DNA of 64,000 bases from Actinokineospora auranticolor (GTDB lineage Bacteria; Actinomycetota; Actinomycetes; Mycobacteriales; Pseudonocardiaceae). Location of the stretch: NCBI RefSeq assembly GCF_002934265.1, contig NZ_PTIX01000004.1, positions 186,001 to 250,000 of the forward strand. The letters are read 5' to 3'. The notes beneath the pieces are model-generated. The model did no database searches. It was not told the DNA's origin and worked only from the letters and a program-made list of their open reading frames with translations. Position 1 is the stretch's first letter; every line of letters starts with the position of its first letter. Position numbers and translations under genes: made by a program. Shown piece after piece: positions 55,977 through 64,000 of the stretch.

Positions 55977-56198
55977 GTGGCCCGCGACCCCGACACCATC
56001 CAGCGTGAGATCGAGCAGGCGCGGGACGCCCTGGCGGCGACGCTGGACCAGCTCGGCGCGAAGGCCAGCCCGAAGAAGCTGGTCGAGGACGCGAAGGTCA
56101 GCGCCAAGTCCACCCTCGACGACCCGCGGGTGAAGTACGCGCTGATCGGCGTGGGTGTGCTGGTCGGCCTGCTGGTCGTGCGCAGGCTGTTCCGCTAG
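55977..56198 (+). CDS. DUF3618 small membrane protein
   Basis: 73 residues; GTG 55977 after GAGGAGGA. The N-terminal helix RDPDTIQREIEQARDALAATLDQLGAKASP is the DUF3618 signature in two parts. A membrane helix (YALIGVGVLVGLLVV) and RRLFR close the protein. The family is common in actinobacteria, often with phage-shock-like or DUF1269 genes; its role is unknown. Its stop abuts the stop of the next, convergent gene with no gap. Confidence 0.9.
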   Translation: MARDPDTIQREIEQARDALAATLDQLGAKASPKKLVEDAKVSAKSTLDDPRVKYALIGVGVLVGLLVVRRLFR

Positions 56199-56540
56199 CT
56201 AGGCCATCGCGGCCGGCGGCGGCGCCTGGCTGGCGGGCTCGCTGGGGGCCGTGGGCTGCGGCGGGATGGTGTTCGTCGCGTCGGTGTCCGCGGGGTCGTC
56301 GGTGAGCCCGAGGCGGGCGGACAGGTACGCGGCGGTGAAGTCGACCGCGTCGCCGTTGAGGGTGTGCACGACGGTGCGCTTCTTGTCGCCCTGGGCGATC
56401 TTGTCCACCAGCTGCTCGGCGCGGTCGCGCGCGGCGATCAGGCCGCGGGCCGTCGCGGTGAGGGTCTGGCCCTTGCCCCTGACCTCCACGGTCCACTCGT
56501 CGCCGTCGGGGGTGTAATTGGCCAGGATCGGTTCGTACAT
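56199..56540 (-). CDS. Conserved hypothetical protein
   Basis: 113 residues, ATG at 56540. The first 80 residues form a compact pattern (MYEPILANYTPDGDEWTVEV, GLIAARDRAEQLVDKIA, VHTLNGDAVDFTAAYLSARLG) followed by a disordered Thr/Pro/Ala tail. I have seen no catalytic motif. Codon use and the conserved-looking core support a real gene, probably Pseudonocardiales-specific. Confidence 0.75.
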   Translation of the reverse strand: MYEPILANYTPDGDEWTVEVRGKGQTLTATARGLIAARDRAEQLVDKIAQGDKKRTVVHTLNGDAVDFTAAYLSARLGLTDDPADTDATNTIPPQPTAPSEPASQAPPPAAMA

Positions 56541-56684
56541 CGTCTGCGCCCCTCTGCTCCGGGCTCCGCGGGGCCGCACGCCGCGCGCCCCGCACCAGGC
56601 AGTCAACCCGCACCACCGTGTTTTCGCTCGTCGATCGGTGTCGGGGCGTAACGGATTCCCTGGTCGGACCACCCGTGTGAGCGA

Positions 56685-57374
56685 TTACCCGCTGGTCGGG
56701 GCGTCGATTCCCCGGTCCACGGGCGTCCAGGTCGGACTGTCCACTGTGCCGTCCACTGTGTCGTCCGGACCGGGGTCCAGCATGGACCGCAGCCCGGTCC
56801 ACAGCACCCGCATGAGGTGGTCGGCGGCCTGCTCGGCGGTCACGTCGTCGCGGCCGACGTACCACAGCGACAGCCGCTCGCAGGCGCCCACGACGACCTG
56901 CGCGGCGGCCTCGAGGTCGAGCCGCGGCGCGTGCGGCAGGAACGCCGAGAACAGCGCGATGTCGATCTCCACCTGCTGCTGCCTGCCCGCCTCGACCTCG
57001 GCGGTGGCCGCCGGTCCGGCGACGGCCGCCTCGTTGCGCAGCACCAGCGACCAGGAGCGCCTGCGGGCGTCGGTGAACCGGAAGAAGGCGACCAGGCCCC
57101 GGCGCAGGGCGTCCTCGGGGCCCGCCGCGCCGACGACGGCCGCCGTGGTGGTCGCGGCCAGGTCGGCCCGCGCGGCGCGGATGCAGGCCACGAGCAGGCC
57201 CTCCTTGGAGCCGAAGTACTCGTAGAGCATCGGCTTGGAGATCCCGCAGCGCTCGGCGATCTCGTCCATGGACGCGGCGACGAAGCCGCGTTCGGCGAAG
57301 ATCTCCTCGGCCACGGCGCGCATCTGGGCCTCGCGCTCGGCCCGGGGCACGCGCCTGCGGGGCGTCTCGGTCAC
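56685..57374 (-). CDS. TetR-family regulator, probable repressor of the adjacent BVMO
   Basis: 229 residues, GTG at 57374. Helix-turn-helix region: AVAEEIFAERGFVAASMDEIAE then RCGISKPMLYEYFGSKEGLL, a strong TetR match. The C-terminal domain binds a ligand. It is divergent from the monooxygenase with 78 bp between, containing a perfect 7+1+7 palindrome. Typical of local repressors relieved by the substrate or product of the enzyme. Confidence 0.93.
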   Translation of the reverse strand: MTETPRRRVPRAEREAQMRAVAEEIFAERGFVAASMDEIAERCGISKPMLYEYFGSKEGLLVACIRAARADLAATTTAAVVGAAGPEDALRRGLVAFFRFTDARRRSWSLVLRNEAAVAGPAATAEVEAGRQQQVEIDIALFSAFLPHAPRLDLEAAAQVVVGACERLSLWYVGRDDVTAEQAADHLMRVLWTGLRSMLDPGPDDTVDGTVDSPTWTPVDRGIDAPTSG

Positions 57375-57396
57375 GGGTCGACTCTACCGGAGGTAA

Positions 57397-57411
57397 CTTA
57401 CTTGAAGTAAG
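57397..57411. promoter_or_regulatory. TetR operator palindrome
   Basis: CTTACTT (57397-57403), G, AAGTAAG (57405-57411): a perfect inverted repeat in the centre of the 78-bp spacer between the TetR gene and the monooxygenase. Its AT content is far above the surroundings. Confidence 0.85.
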
Positions 57412-57452
57412 GTGAACCACGAGTAACACCCAGTCGATGCAGGAGGACGGGC

Positions 57453-58949
57453 ATGGGCAGCCTCATCCACACCGGTGTGGTGGTCGTCGGGACCGGGTTC
57501 TCCGGCATGGGCATGGCCATCCGGCTGCGCCGCGACGGCCGCGAGGACTTCGTGGTGCTGGAGAAGGCGCACGACTTCGGCGGCACCTGGCGGGACAACA
57601 CCTACCCGGGATGCGCCTGCGACATCCAGTCGCACATGTACTCGTTCTCCTTCGAGCAGAAGTCCGACTGGAGCCGCTCGTTCGCCCCGCAGCCGGAGAT
57701 CTGGGACTACCTGCGCGGCGTCGCCGCCAAGTGGGACCTGGCCCGGTTCACCCGCTTCGGGACGGAGGTCACCGGGGCCCGCTGGGACGCCGAGGAGTGC
57801 CGCTGGCACGTGGCCACCGCGGGCGGCGACACCTACGTCGCCCGGTTCCTGGTCGCGGGCGTCGGCGCGCTGCACCTGCCGTCCATCCCGGACCTGCCCG
57901 GCATCGAGCGGTTCCAGGGCGCCGCCTTCCACTCCGCGCGCTGGGACCACGACTTCGACCTGGCGGGCAAGCGGGTCGCGGTGATCGGCACCGGCGCCAG
58001 CGCGGTGCAGTTCGTCCCCGAGATCGCCCGGCGGGTGGCGAGCCTGACGCTGTTCCAGCGGACGCCGCCGTGGGTGATGCCGAAGCCGGACCACGAGATG
58101 CCCGACTGGGCGCGGCGGGTGTTCGACCGGGTGCCGGGGGCGCGGCGGGCGTACCGGAACGCGCTGTACTGGGTCAACGAGGTCCGGGCCGTCGGGTTCA
58201 ACGGCCACCCGGGCGTCCTGCGGCTGGCGTCGAAGCTCGCCGAGCGCAACATCCACCGCGCCGTCAAGGACCCCGAGTTGGCCGCGCGCCTGACCCCCGA
58301 CTACGTCATGGGCTGCAAGCGCGTCCTGATCTCCAACGACTACTACCCGACCTTCAACCGCGACAACGTCCACCTCGACACCTCGGGGGTCGCGGAGGTG
58401 CGGGAGCACAGCGTCGTCGGCCACGACGGCCGGGAGCACCCGGTCGACGCGATCATCTACGGCACGGGCTTCCACGTCACGGATTCCTTCGACTACCTCG
58501 ACATCACCGGCCGCGACGGGGTCGACCTGGCCAAGCAGTGGCGCGAGCACGGGATCAACACCCACCTCGGCATCACCGTCGCGGGCTTCCCGAACCTGTT
58601 CTTCCTGCTCGGCCCCAACACCGGACTCGGCCACAACTCGGTCGTCTTCATGATCGAATCCCAACTCCGCTACATCACCGACGCCATGCGCCTGGCGGAC
58701 CGCCACCAGGCCGAGGCCATCGACGTCCGCCGCACCGCCCAAGACCACTTCAACACCGAAATCCAGCGCAAACTGGCCAACGGCATCTGGACCCGGGGTG
58801 GCTGCCAGAGCTGGTACCTCGACGCCAAGGGCGTCAACCGGACCATCTGGCCGGGCTTCACCTGGCGCTACTGGCTGCGCACCCGCCACGTCGACGCCGC
58901 CGATTTCGAACTCATCACCCGCACCCGCCGCTTGCCCGCCCACGCCTGA
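57453..58949 (+). CDS. Baeyer-Villiger-type flavin monooxygenase
   Basis: 498 residues. FAD Rossmann motif VVGTGFSGMGMAIRL at 10-24, the GGTWRDNTYPGCACD flavin-contact block, the Baeyer-Villiger fingerprint FQGAAFHSARWD (about 153-164), and the NADPH motif VAVIGTGASAVQFVPEI. A late TGFHVTDSFDYLDI and GPNTGLGHNS are also typical. These enzymes oxidise ketones to esters or lactones with NADPH and O2. The substrate is unknown. It is probably repressed by the divergent TetR protein and ends at a strong hairpin. Confidence 0.94.
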   Translation: MGSLIHTGVVVVGTGFSGMGMAIRLRRDGREDFVVLEKAHDFGGTWRDNTYPGCACDIQSHMYSFSFEQKSDWSRSFAPQPEIWDYLRGVAAKWDLARFTRFGTEVTGARWDAEECRWHVATAGGDTYVARFLVAGVGALHLPSIPDLPGIERFQGAAFHSARWDHDFDLAGKRVAVIGTGASAVQFVPEIARRVASLTLFQRTPPWVMPKPDHEMPDWARRVFDRVPGARRAYRNALYWVNEVRAVGFNGHPGVLRLASKLAERNIHRAVKDPELAARLTPDYVMGCKRVLISNDYYPTFNRDNVHLDTSGVAEVREHSVVGHDGREHPVDAIIYGTGFHVTDSFDYLDITGRDGVDLAKQWREHGINTHLGITVAGFPNLFFLLGPNTGLGHNSVVFMIESQLRYITDAMRLADRHQAEAIDVRRTAQDHFNTEIQRKLANGIWTRGGCQSWYLDAKGVNRTIWPGFTWRYWLRTRHVDAADFELITRTRRLPAHA

Positions 58950-58958
58950 CCGTCGACG

Positions 58959-59014
58959 CACACCACACCGGAATGGGCCATTCCGAGGCGGGCGACCCAT
59001 TCCGGTGTGGTGTG
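58959..59014. terminator. Strong bidirectional terminator hairpin
   Basis: The 19-nt arm 58959-58977 (CACACCACACCGGAATGGG) pairs perfectly with 58996-59014, loop 18 nt. It lies between the convergent monooxygenase and ABC permease genes. Confidence 0.9.
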
Positions 59015-59029
59015 CGAACTCCCCTATTC

Positions 59030-61363
59030 CTATTCGCTCCGCAAAGCCGCCGCGATGGTCATGCGGGCGGCGCGGCGGGCCGGGACGAGGGCGCCGAGGA
59101 CCGCGATCCCTACGCCCGCCAAGGGGAGCAGCACCAGGGTTGGCGCGTCGTAGACCGAGAGCAGCAGGTCCGGGACCACCGACAGCAGCAGGTCCGGTGA
59201 GTTGATCGGTGCCGCCGCGTGCACGACCACCCGGTGGACCACCATCCCGAGCGGCAGGCCGATCAGCCCGCCGACCAGGCCCAGGCCCGCCATCGACGTC
59301 ACCACCATCGACGTCACCTGGCGCGGTGTCATCCCGACGGACTTCAGCACCCCCAGGTCCCGCCGCCGCTCCCGGGTGTTCAGCACGACGGTGTTGAACA
59401 CCCCCAGGGCCGCGATCCCGCCCAGCAGCAACGTCAGCAGGGTCGCCGTGCTGATGATGACCACCGCCTGCGACGACGTGCCCCCGCGCGGTGGCGTGAC
59501 CCGGATGCCCGGGTCCCCGGCCGCCACGGCCCTGGCGAAGGCGTCGCGGTCGGCGTCCGGGTCGAGGGTGACCTGGTACGCCGTCGCCCGCGACCCCGGG
59601 AGCAGCGACTCCAGGGTCTCCCAGGTGCCCAGGACCGAGCCGGTCACGTTCTCCAGCACGACCCCGACGATCCGGACCGGCACCCGCTTTCCCCTCTGCT
59701 CCAACGTCGTCGTGTCGCCCAAGGCCAACCCCGTCTGCGTCAGGAACTTCGCCGACACCGCGACCTCACCACCCCGCGCGGGCCACGCACCGGCCCACAC
59801 CCGGGGCCGCACCGCGGACGCGTCACCCCGGTAGAAGCGCACCACGTGCGTCTCGTTCCCACCCACCAGCCGCACCAACTGCTGCGAAGACGCCACGACC
59901 CCCAGCACCCCCGGCGCGGCGCGGAGCACCGCCTCGTCCTGCGCGTCGCCCAGCCGGGGCGCCAGCTCGCTCAACGGGTCGTCGGGTCCGTCCGCCGGGG
60001 TGCCGCCCGGGACCGCGGCCATGACGTCCACCTGGTTCGCGCGGGTCGGGTTGGCCGCGTCCCGGAAGGCCGTGACCGACAGCGTCACCCCGACCGCGAG
60101 CGTCACCGTCGCCACGCCCAGCACCACGGCCGCCGCGGTCAGCGCGCTCCGCGCGGGACGGGCGAACGGCACCCCCAACCCGAGGCTGACCGACCTCGGC
60201 AACCGGGTCCCGCTCAGCGCCCGCTGCACCCGGGGCGCCCGCCGCGCACCCGGCCGGGAACCCGCGCTGATCGCTGCCGCCGCAGGCTGCCGCCGCGCCC
60301 GCAACGCGGGCAGCAGCGCCACGACCGCGACCAGCGCGGGCATCCCCACCAGCACCGCGAGGTCGACCCACCACGGCACCCCGGTGTCCGCGACCCCGAA
60401 CCCCTCCACCGCGTCCCGGACCAACGGCCCACCGACGAGGTCGCCGGTGCACACCCCCAATGCGGTCCCGACGACGGCGGGCGCGGTCACCATCACCAGG
60501 TACACGGCCATCACCTGGTTCGGCGTGTACCCGAGCGCCTTGAGCACCCCGATGTGCCGGTACCCCGCCACAACGGCCCCGCTGACCAGGTTCGCCACGC
60601 TCAGCACGGCGACGGCCAGCCCCAGCGCCCCGAACACCGTGAGGAACGGGACGTAGACCCCCGCCTCCTGCGAGAACCGCTGCTTCACCGCCAGGTACGA
60701 CTGGGTACCGAGCAACGGCAGCCCGGTGGAGACGCTCGCCTCGCCGCGGCTGATGTCCGCCGCCGTCGCGTGGTCGACGAGCCGGTACAGCATCTGCGAA
60801 GCCGTCGACCCCCACGCGGTCGCCTGCTCCGGCGTTACCCAGGCGTCGGCGGTCTGGCTGACCGAGAACGCGAGCCCCACAACGGTGACCGAGCCGCCAC
60901 CCGCCAGGTCGACGACCCGGCCGGGCGCGACCGGCGCCCCCGGCGGCAGGTTGAGCACGATCTCCCCCGGACCGCCCACCCACCGACCGCTCCAGACGGT
61001 GACCCGGTCCACGGCCCCGGCCGGGTCCGCCCGCCCGACGGCGGTCAGTTCGCCCGCCACCCCGAAACCGCCGCCGTCCGCCGCCTCGACACCGGCCAAC
61101 GCGTACGGCCCCGCCGCCGCCTCGACCCCCGCCCGACCGCTCGTCCCCGCGAGCCGGTCGACCGCCGAGGAGTCGAACACGGCCGCCAGGTGCGCGCCGC
61201 GCTGCTCGTCGTGCGCCCGGTCGAACGGCGCGGCCGACGAGGCCAGCAACCCCAACGCCATCACGACAGTCGCGGCCGAAACCCACACCACGACACCGAT
61301 GACGACCGTCTGCAACATCCGGCGCCGCACCGCCGCCCGCGCCACCCGCCACACCGCGTTCAC
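59030..61363 (-). CDS. ABC exporter permease (FtsX/MacB type, two FtsX modules)
   Basis: 777 residues; the GTG at 61363 overlaps the ATPase stop. One N-terminal helix is followed by an extracytoplasmic domain, then three helices with the FtsX signature (VLSVANLVSGAVVAGYRHIGVLKALGYT), a second half with another extracytoplasmic domain, and a final FtsX module (VFNTVVLNTRERRRDLGVLKSVGMTPRQV) ending ARRAARMTIAAALRSE. Such duplicated permeases export lipids, peptides or antibiotics, or transmit signals, with a MacB-like ATPase. The two-component system divergently encoded beyond the ATPase suggests a stress-sensing and detoxification module. Confidence 0.92.
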   Translation of the reverse strand: MNAVWRVARAAVRRRMLQTVVIGVVVWVSAATVVMALGLLASSAAPFDRAHDEQRGAHLAAVFDSSAVDRLAGTSGRAGVEAAAGPYALAGVEAADGGGFGVAGELTAVGRADPAGAVDRVTVWSGRWVGGPGEIVLNLPPGAPVAPGRVVDLAGGGSVTVVGLAFSVSQTADAWVTPEQATAWGSTASQMLYRLVDHATAADISRGEASVSTGLPLLGTQSYLAVKQRFSQEAGVYVPFLTVFGALGLAVAVLSVANLVSGAVVAGYRHIGVLKALGYTPNQVMAVYLVMVTAPAVVGTALGVCTGDLVGGPLVRDAVEGFGVADTGVPWWVDLAVLVGMPALVAVVALLPALRARRQPAAAAISAGSRPGARRAPRVQRALSGTRLPRSVSLGLGVPFARPARSALTAAAVVLGVATVTLAVGVTLSVTAFRDAANPTRANQVDVMAAVPGGTPADGPDDPLSELAPRLGDAQDEAVLRAAPGVLGVVASSQQLVRLVGGNETHVVRFYRGDASAVRPRVWAGAWPARGGEVAVSAKFLTQTGLALGDTTTLEQRGKRVPVRIVGVVLENVTGSVLGTWETLESLLPGSRATAYQVTLDPDADRDAFARAVAAGDPGIRVTPPRGGTSSQAVVIISTATLLTLLLGGIAALGVFNTVVLNTRERRRDLGVLKSVGMTPRQVTSMVVTSMAGLGLVGGLIGLPLGMVVHRVVVHAAAPINSPDLLLSVVPDLLLSVYDAPTLVLLPLAGVGIAVLGALVPARRAARMTIAAALRSE

Positions 61364-62073
61364 GACCGCGCCACCGCGCTCTCCCGCGCGATCCGCCCGT
61401 CGACGACCTCCACGACCCGGCTCGCGCACCGGGTGGCCAGCCGCTGGTCGTGGGTCACCAGCAGCAGCGTCTGGCCGATCTGGTTCAGGTCCAGCAGCAG
61501 GTCCATCACCTGCTCCCCGGACCGGCTGTCCAGCGCGCCGGTCGGCTCGTCGGCCAGCAGCAGCGCGGGCCGGTTCACCAGCGCCCGCGCCACCGCGACC
61601 CGCTGTCGTTCGCCACCGCTGAGCTGCGCGGGGTACGTGTCGCGGCGCCCCGCGACGCCCAGCTCGTCCAGCAGTTCCAGCGCCCGCCTGCGGGCCTGCG
61701 GCGCCTTGGTGCCGGTCAGCTGCGCGGCGAGCGCCACGTTGTCCAGTGCGGGCAGGTCGTCGAGCAGGTTGAAGAACTGGAACACCATCCCGATCCGCCG
61801 CCGCCGGAACAGCGCCAAACCGGTCTCGCTCAACCGACCCAGGTCCTCCCCGTGCACCGCGACCGATCCCGAGGTCGGCCGGTCCAACCCGGCGACCAGG
61901 TTCAGCAGCGTCGACTTCCCGCTCCCCGACGGCCCCATCACCGCGACCGCTTCCCCCGCGCGGATCTCGAGCGACACACCGTCCAGCGCGACCGAGTCGC
62001 TGTACTCCTTGCGGACGTCGGTCAGCCCGACCACGACCTCACCAATGGGCCCGCCGGCGATGTCACTGTGCAT
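61360..62073 (-). CDS. ABC transporter ATP-binding protein (MacB/LolD type)
   Basis: 237 residues from the ATG at 62073, which has GAGGA 9 nt upstream; an earlier ATG at 62115 is less likely. Walker A GPSGSGKSTLL, Q-loop MVFQFFNLL, signature LSGGERQRVAVARAL, Walker B LLLADEPTGALD, and the H-loop THDQRLA are all intact. It powers the coupled permease downstream. Confidence 0.95.
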   Translation of the reverse strand: MHSDIAGGPIGEVVVGLTDVRKEYSDSVALDGVSLEIRAGEAVAVMGPSGSGKSTLLNLVAGLDRPTSGSVAVHGEDLGRLSETGLALFRRRRIGMVFQFFNLLDDLPALDNVALAAQLTGTKAPQARRRALELLDELGVAGRRDTYPAQLSGGERQRVAVARALVNRPALLLADEPTGALDSRSGEQVMDLLLDLNQIGQTLLLVTHDQRLATRCASRVVEVVDGRIARESAVARS

Positions 62074-62194
62074 GTCGGCAATCCTCGACAGCGGCGCCCC
62101 CGATGGCATCCGCACCGGGAGGTAACCCGGCCGCGACTGTCATCCCCGGGATGTACACCCGTGGCCGGACGCGCCCCGTGGGACAGTGGTCGGC

Positions 62195-62995
62195 GTGTGG
62201 CACCTAGGCGCGGGTTGGCTGGTCGTGGCGGTTGCGACCGCCGCGGTCGCCGCTGCCCTCGGGCTCCTGCTCGCGCGGTCCCGCCGGGCCCACCGCGCGG
62301 CATTGGGGGAGCGCGGCTGGCTCCTGGAGCGCGAACGGGAGACCGCGTCGAAGACCGCGGTGGACGCCGAACGGGCCCGGATCGCGCGCGAGCTGCACGA
62401 CATCGTCAGCCACAACGTGAGCGTGATGGTCGTGCAGGCCGGGGCCGCCCGCCGGGTCCTGGCCGCACGGCCGGGAGACGCCGAATCCGCCTTGCTGGCC
62501 GTGGAGACCGCGGGCCGCGACACGATGACCGAGCTGCGCCACCTCCTCGGCCTGCTGGCACCCGCGGCCGACGGCACCGAGGACCTGTCCCCGCAACCGA
62601 GCCTGAGCAGGCTCAGCGGCCTCGTGGACCGGATCGCGTTCGCCGGGCTGCCGGTCGAGGTCCGGGTTTCCGGCGAACCGCGGCCGTTGCCCTCCGGCGT
62701 CGACCTGACGGCCTACCGGATCATCCAGGAAGCACTGACCAACGCCCTCAAGCACGGCAACGGCCAACCGGCCGAGGTGACCGTCCGCTACACCGAGCAC
62801 CACCTGCGCGTCGAAGTCCTCAACAGCGGCCCGAGCGTGCTCGCGGGCGACCCGCCGGTCGGCGAGCCCGGCGACGGCCGGGGCCTGCTCGGCCTGCGCG
62901 AGCGGGTCGCGGTGCTCGGCGGCGACCTCGACGCCCGCAAGCGGCTCGGCGGCGGGTTCCGGGTGCGGGCGAAGATCCCGCTGGCGGCACCGTGA
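62195..62995 (+). CDS. Two-component sensor histidine kinase (NarL/DesK group)
   Basis: 266 residues from GTG 62195 (GTG 62186 is possible). One membrane helix only (WLVVAVATAAVAAALGLLLA) and almost no ectodomain, then the HisKA_3 dimer helix with the phosphate-accepting histidine in RIARELHDIVSHNVSVMV, and an ATPase domain with N box (QEALTNALKHG) and G box (GDGRGLLGLRERV). The intramembrane-type sensor design is usual for kinases paired with ABC exporters that answer cell-envelope antibiotics. Coupled to the regulator gene by a 4-bp overlap. Confidence 0.92.
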   Translation: MWHLGAGWLVVAVATAAVAAALGLLLARSRRAHRAALGERGWLLERERETASKTAVDAERARIARELHDIVSHNVSVMVVQAGAARRVLAARPGDAESALLAVETAGRDTMTELRHLLGLLAPAADGTEDLSPQPSLSRLSGLVDRIAFAGLPVEVRVSGEPRPLPSGVDLTAYRIIQEALTNALKHGNGQPAEVTVRYTEHHLRVEVLNSGPSVLAGDPPVGEPGDGRGLLGLRERVAVLGGDLDARKRLGGGFRVRAKIPLAAP

Positions 62996-63678
62996 ACCCA
63001 CGCGCAGGTGCGGATCCCCGTGTCGTGATCGCCGACGACCAGGCCCTCGTCCGCACCGGTTTCCGGATGATCCTGGCCTCCGGCGGCATCGACGTCGTCG
63101 GCGAGGCGGCCGACGGGGTCGAGGCGGTCGAGGTGGTCCGCGCCACCCGCCCGGACGTCGTGCTCATGGACATCCGCATGCCGACGCTGGACGGCTTGCG
63201 GGCCACCCGGCAGATCCTCGCGTCCGTGCCGTGCCGGGTCCTCATGCTCACGACGTTCGACCTCGACAAGTACGTCTACGAGGCGCTGGCCGCGGGCGCC
63301 AGCGGTTTCCTGCTCAAGGACGTGACACCCGAACACCTCGTCAACGCCGTGCGCCTGGTCGGCACCGGGGACGCGCTGCTGGCCCCGTCGATCACCCGGC
63401 GGCTGGTCGAGCGGTTCGCCGCGGCCGTCCCAGCCGTGCCCGCCATCCCGGCCGCGCACCGCGACCTCGGCGGTCTCACCCCGCGCGAGCTGGAAGTGCT
63501 GCGGCTGCTGGGCAAGGGGCGGTCCAACGCGGAACTGGCCGTGGAGCTGACGCTGAGCGAGGCCACGGTGAAGACCCACGTGGCCCGCATCTTCGCCAAG
63601 CTGAACCTGCGGGACCGGGCCCAGGCCGTCGTCCTCGCCTACGAGACCGGCCTGGTCGCGCCCGGCGACAGCGCCTAG
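62992..63678 (+). CDS. Two-component response regulator, LuxR/NarL type
   Basis: 228 residues, GTG overlapping the kinase stop. Receiver domain with the acidic pair in VVIADDQALVRTGF, phosphoacceptor aspartate in VVLMDIRMP, and the lysine in GFLLKDV. The LuxR helix-turn-helix is LTPRELEVLRLLGKGRSNAEL, then SEATVKTHVARIFAKL. It likely controls the divergent ABC exporter operon; no binding site was identified in the 121-bp spacer. Confidence 0.94.
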   Translation: MNPRAGADPRVVIADDQALVRTGFRMILASGGIDVVGEAADGVEAVEVVRATRPDVVLMDIRMPTLDGLRATRQILASVPCRVLMLTTFDLDKYVYEALAAGASGFLLKDVTPEHLVNAVRLVGTGDALLAPSITRRLVERFAAAVPAVPAIPAAHRDLGGLTPRELEVLRLLGKGRSNAELAVELTLSEATVKTHVARIFAKLNLRDRAQAVVLAYETGLVAPGDSA

Positions 63679-64000
63679 GCCGCTTCCCGGCTGTCCGTCG
63701 GCGCCTCGGCGGGCGCGGGGGCCGAGGCCGCGGAATCGTTGAGGCGCCCCCACATCAGCCCGGCGGGCACCGCGATCAGCACGCCGAGCAGACCCGCCAG
63801 CGCCACCGTGGTCATCGCCGAACCGATCAGCTCGGCCACCAGACCGCCCAGGGCCACACCGAGGCCCTGCGACACCCGCAGCCCGGTCCGCGCCGCGCCG
63901 AACGCGCCACCGCGGATCTCGTTGGGCACCAGCGTGTTGAACACCGCCATGACCGTGATCTGGTACGCCCCGACCGCGCCCGCCAGGAACAGGACCACCA
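63675..64000 (-). CDS. MFS transporter, C-terminal part (cut by window edge)
   Basis: The last 108 residues of a major facilitator. Three membrane helices are visible (VLFLAGAVGAYQITVMAVFNTLV, SQGLGVALGGLVAELI, TTVALAGLLGVLIAVPAGLMW in segments of the real chain) with the inter-helix PNEIRGGAFGAARTGLR loop typical of the transporter family. A short Ala/Pro-rich tail ends SREAA. The start lies beyond the window. Its stop overlaps that of the response regulator by 4 bp. Confidence 0.82.
   Translation of the reverse strand, partial: VVLFLAGAVGAYQITVMAVFNTLVPNEIRGGAFGAARTGLRVSQGLGVALGGLVAELIGSAMTTVALAGLLGVLIAVPAGLMWGRLNDSAASAPAPAEAPTDSREAA

Overview
The window is about 64 kb of very GC-rich chromosomal DNA with many GTG starts and long spurious open frames on both strands. 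Gene content and order point to an actinomycete, most likely Pseudonocardiales (Saccharothrix/Actinosynnema/Lentzea-like); I cannot fix the genus. A long block repeats the Mycobacterium tuberculosis order Rv1329c-Rv1341 (dinG, pncB, clpS, DUF2017, P1 peptidase, mec, cysO, cysM, rhomboid, murI, Rv1339-type phosphodiesterase, rph, rdgB). The pair ctaD-serB also matches the mycobacterial neighbourhood. The replicon is therefore core chromosome with accessory inserts.

Layout. 1-2.1 kb: a secreted CAP protein (cut by the left edge), divergent from a one-polypeptide sigma factor, zinc anti-sigma, membrane helix and CAP fusion. 2.1-2.8 kb: transposase debris. 2.8-8.3 kb: tex, then lutA and a fused lutB-lutC, with three DnaA boxes between tex and lutA. 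9.2-16.5 kb: a secreted VWA/Calx-beta protein, a cold-shock protein, a TetR/FAD-monooxygenase pair with two clear operators, an M50B-like protease, another TetR and a divergent ProA. 16.6-21.3 kb: ctaD, serB, a DUF1801 protein and a PTH2-like protein. 21.3-22.4 kb: a gene-free repeat region with two 134-nt structured hairpins in inverted orientation. 22.4-25.3 kb: two small unknown genes and dinG. 25.7-30.8 kb: an exosortase-P surface cassette (secreted protein, glycosyltransferase, exosortase, anchored surface protein, tiny LALTG-tailed protein, UDP-GlcNAc 2-epimerase), inserted between dinG and pncB. 30.9-31.3 kb: an IS30 relic. 31.4-42.4 kb: NAD salvage, ClpS, the CysO/CysM/Mec cysteine route, murI, RNase PH and RdgB, broken by a second repeat region holding a third hairpin copy. 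42.4-42.9 kb: a deleted IS481 element with both ends. 42.9-46.8 kb: two paralogous serine hydrolases, bcp, a lipoprotein, a small membrane protein and smpB. 46.8-55.7 kb: a SARP-type regulator, a phospholipase A2/membrane-acyltransferase fusion, an LCP protein and a BldD-like regulator. 55.7-58.9 kb: a tRNA with UAG anticodon, small genes, and a TetR/Baeyer-Villiger monooxygenase pair. 59-64 kb: a MacB-type ABC exporter, a two-component system and the end of an MFS transporter.

The strongest undescribed signal is the family of 134-nt hairpins (three copies here). Their 27-bp outer stems differ in sequence between copies yet pair fully in each, and every non-Watson-Crick pair is a G-U when read in one consistent orientation. 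Other points worth following are the sigma-to-CAP fusion, the phospholipase-acyltransferase fusion, the exosortase-P cassette, the CysO with two residues after its diglycine, and the short-armed tRNA with anticodon UAG.
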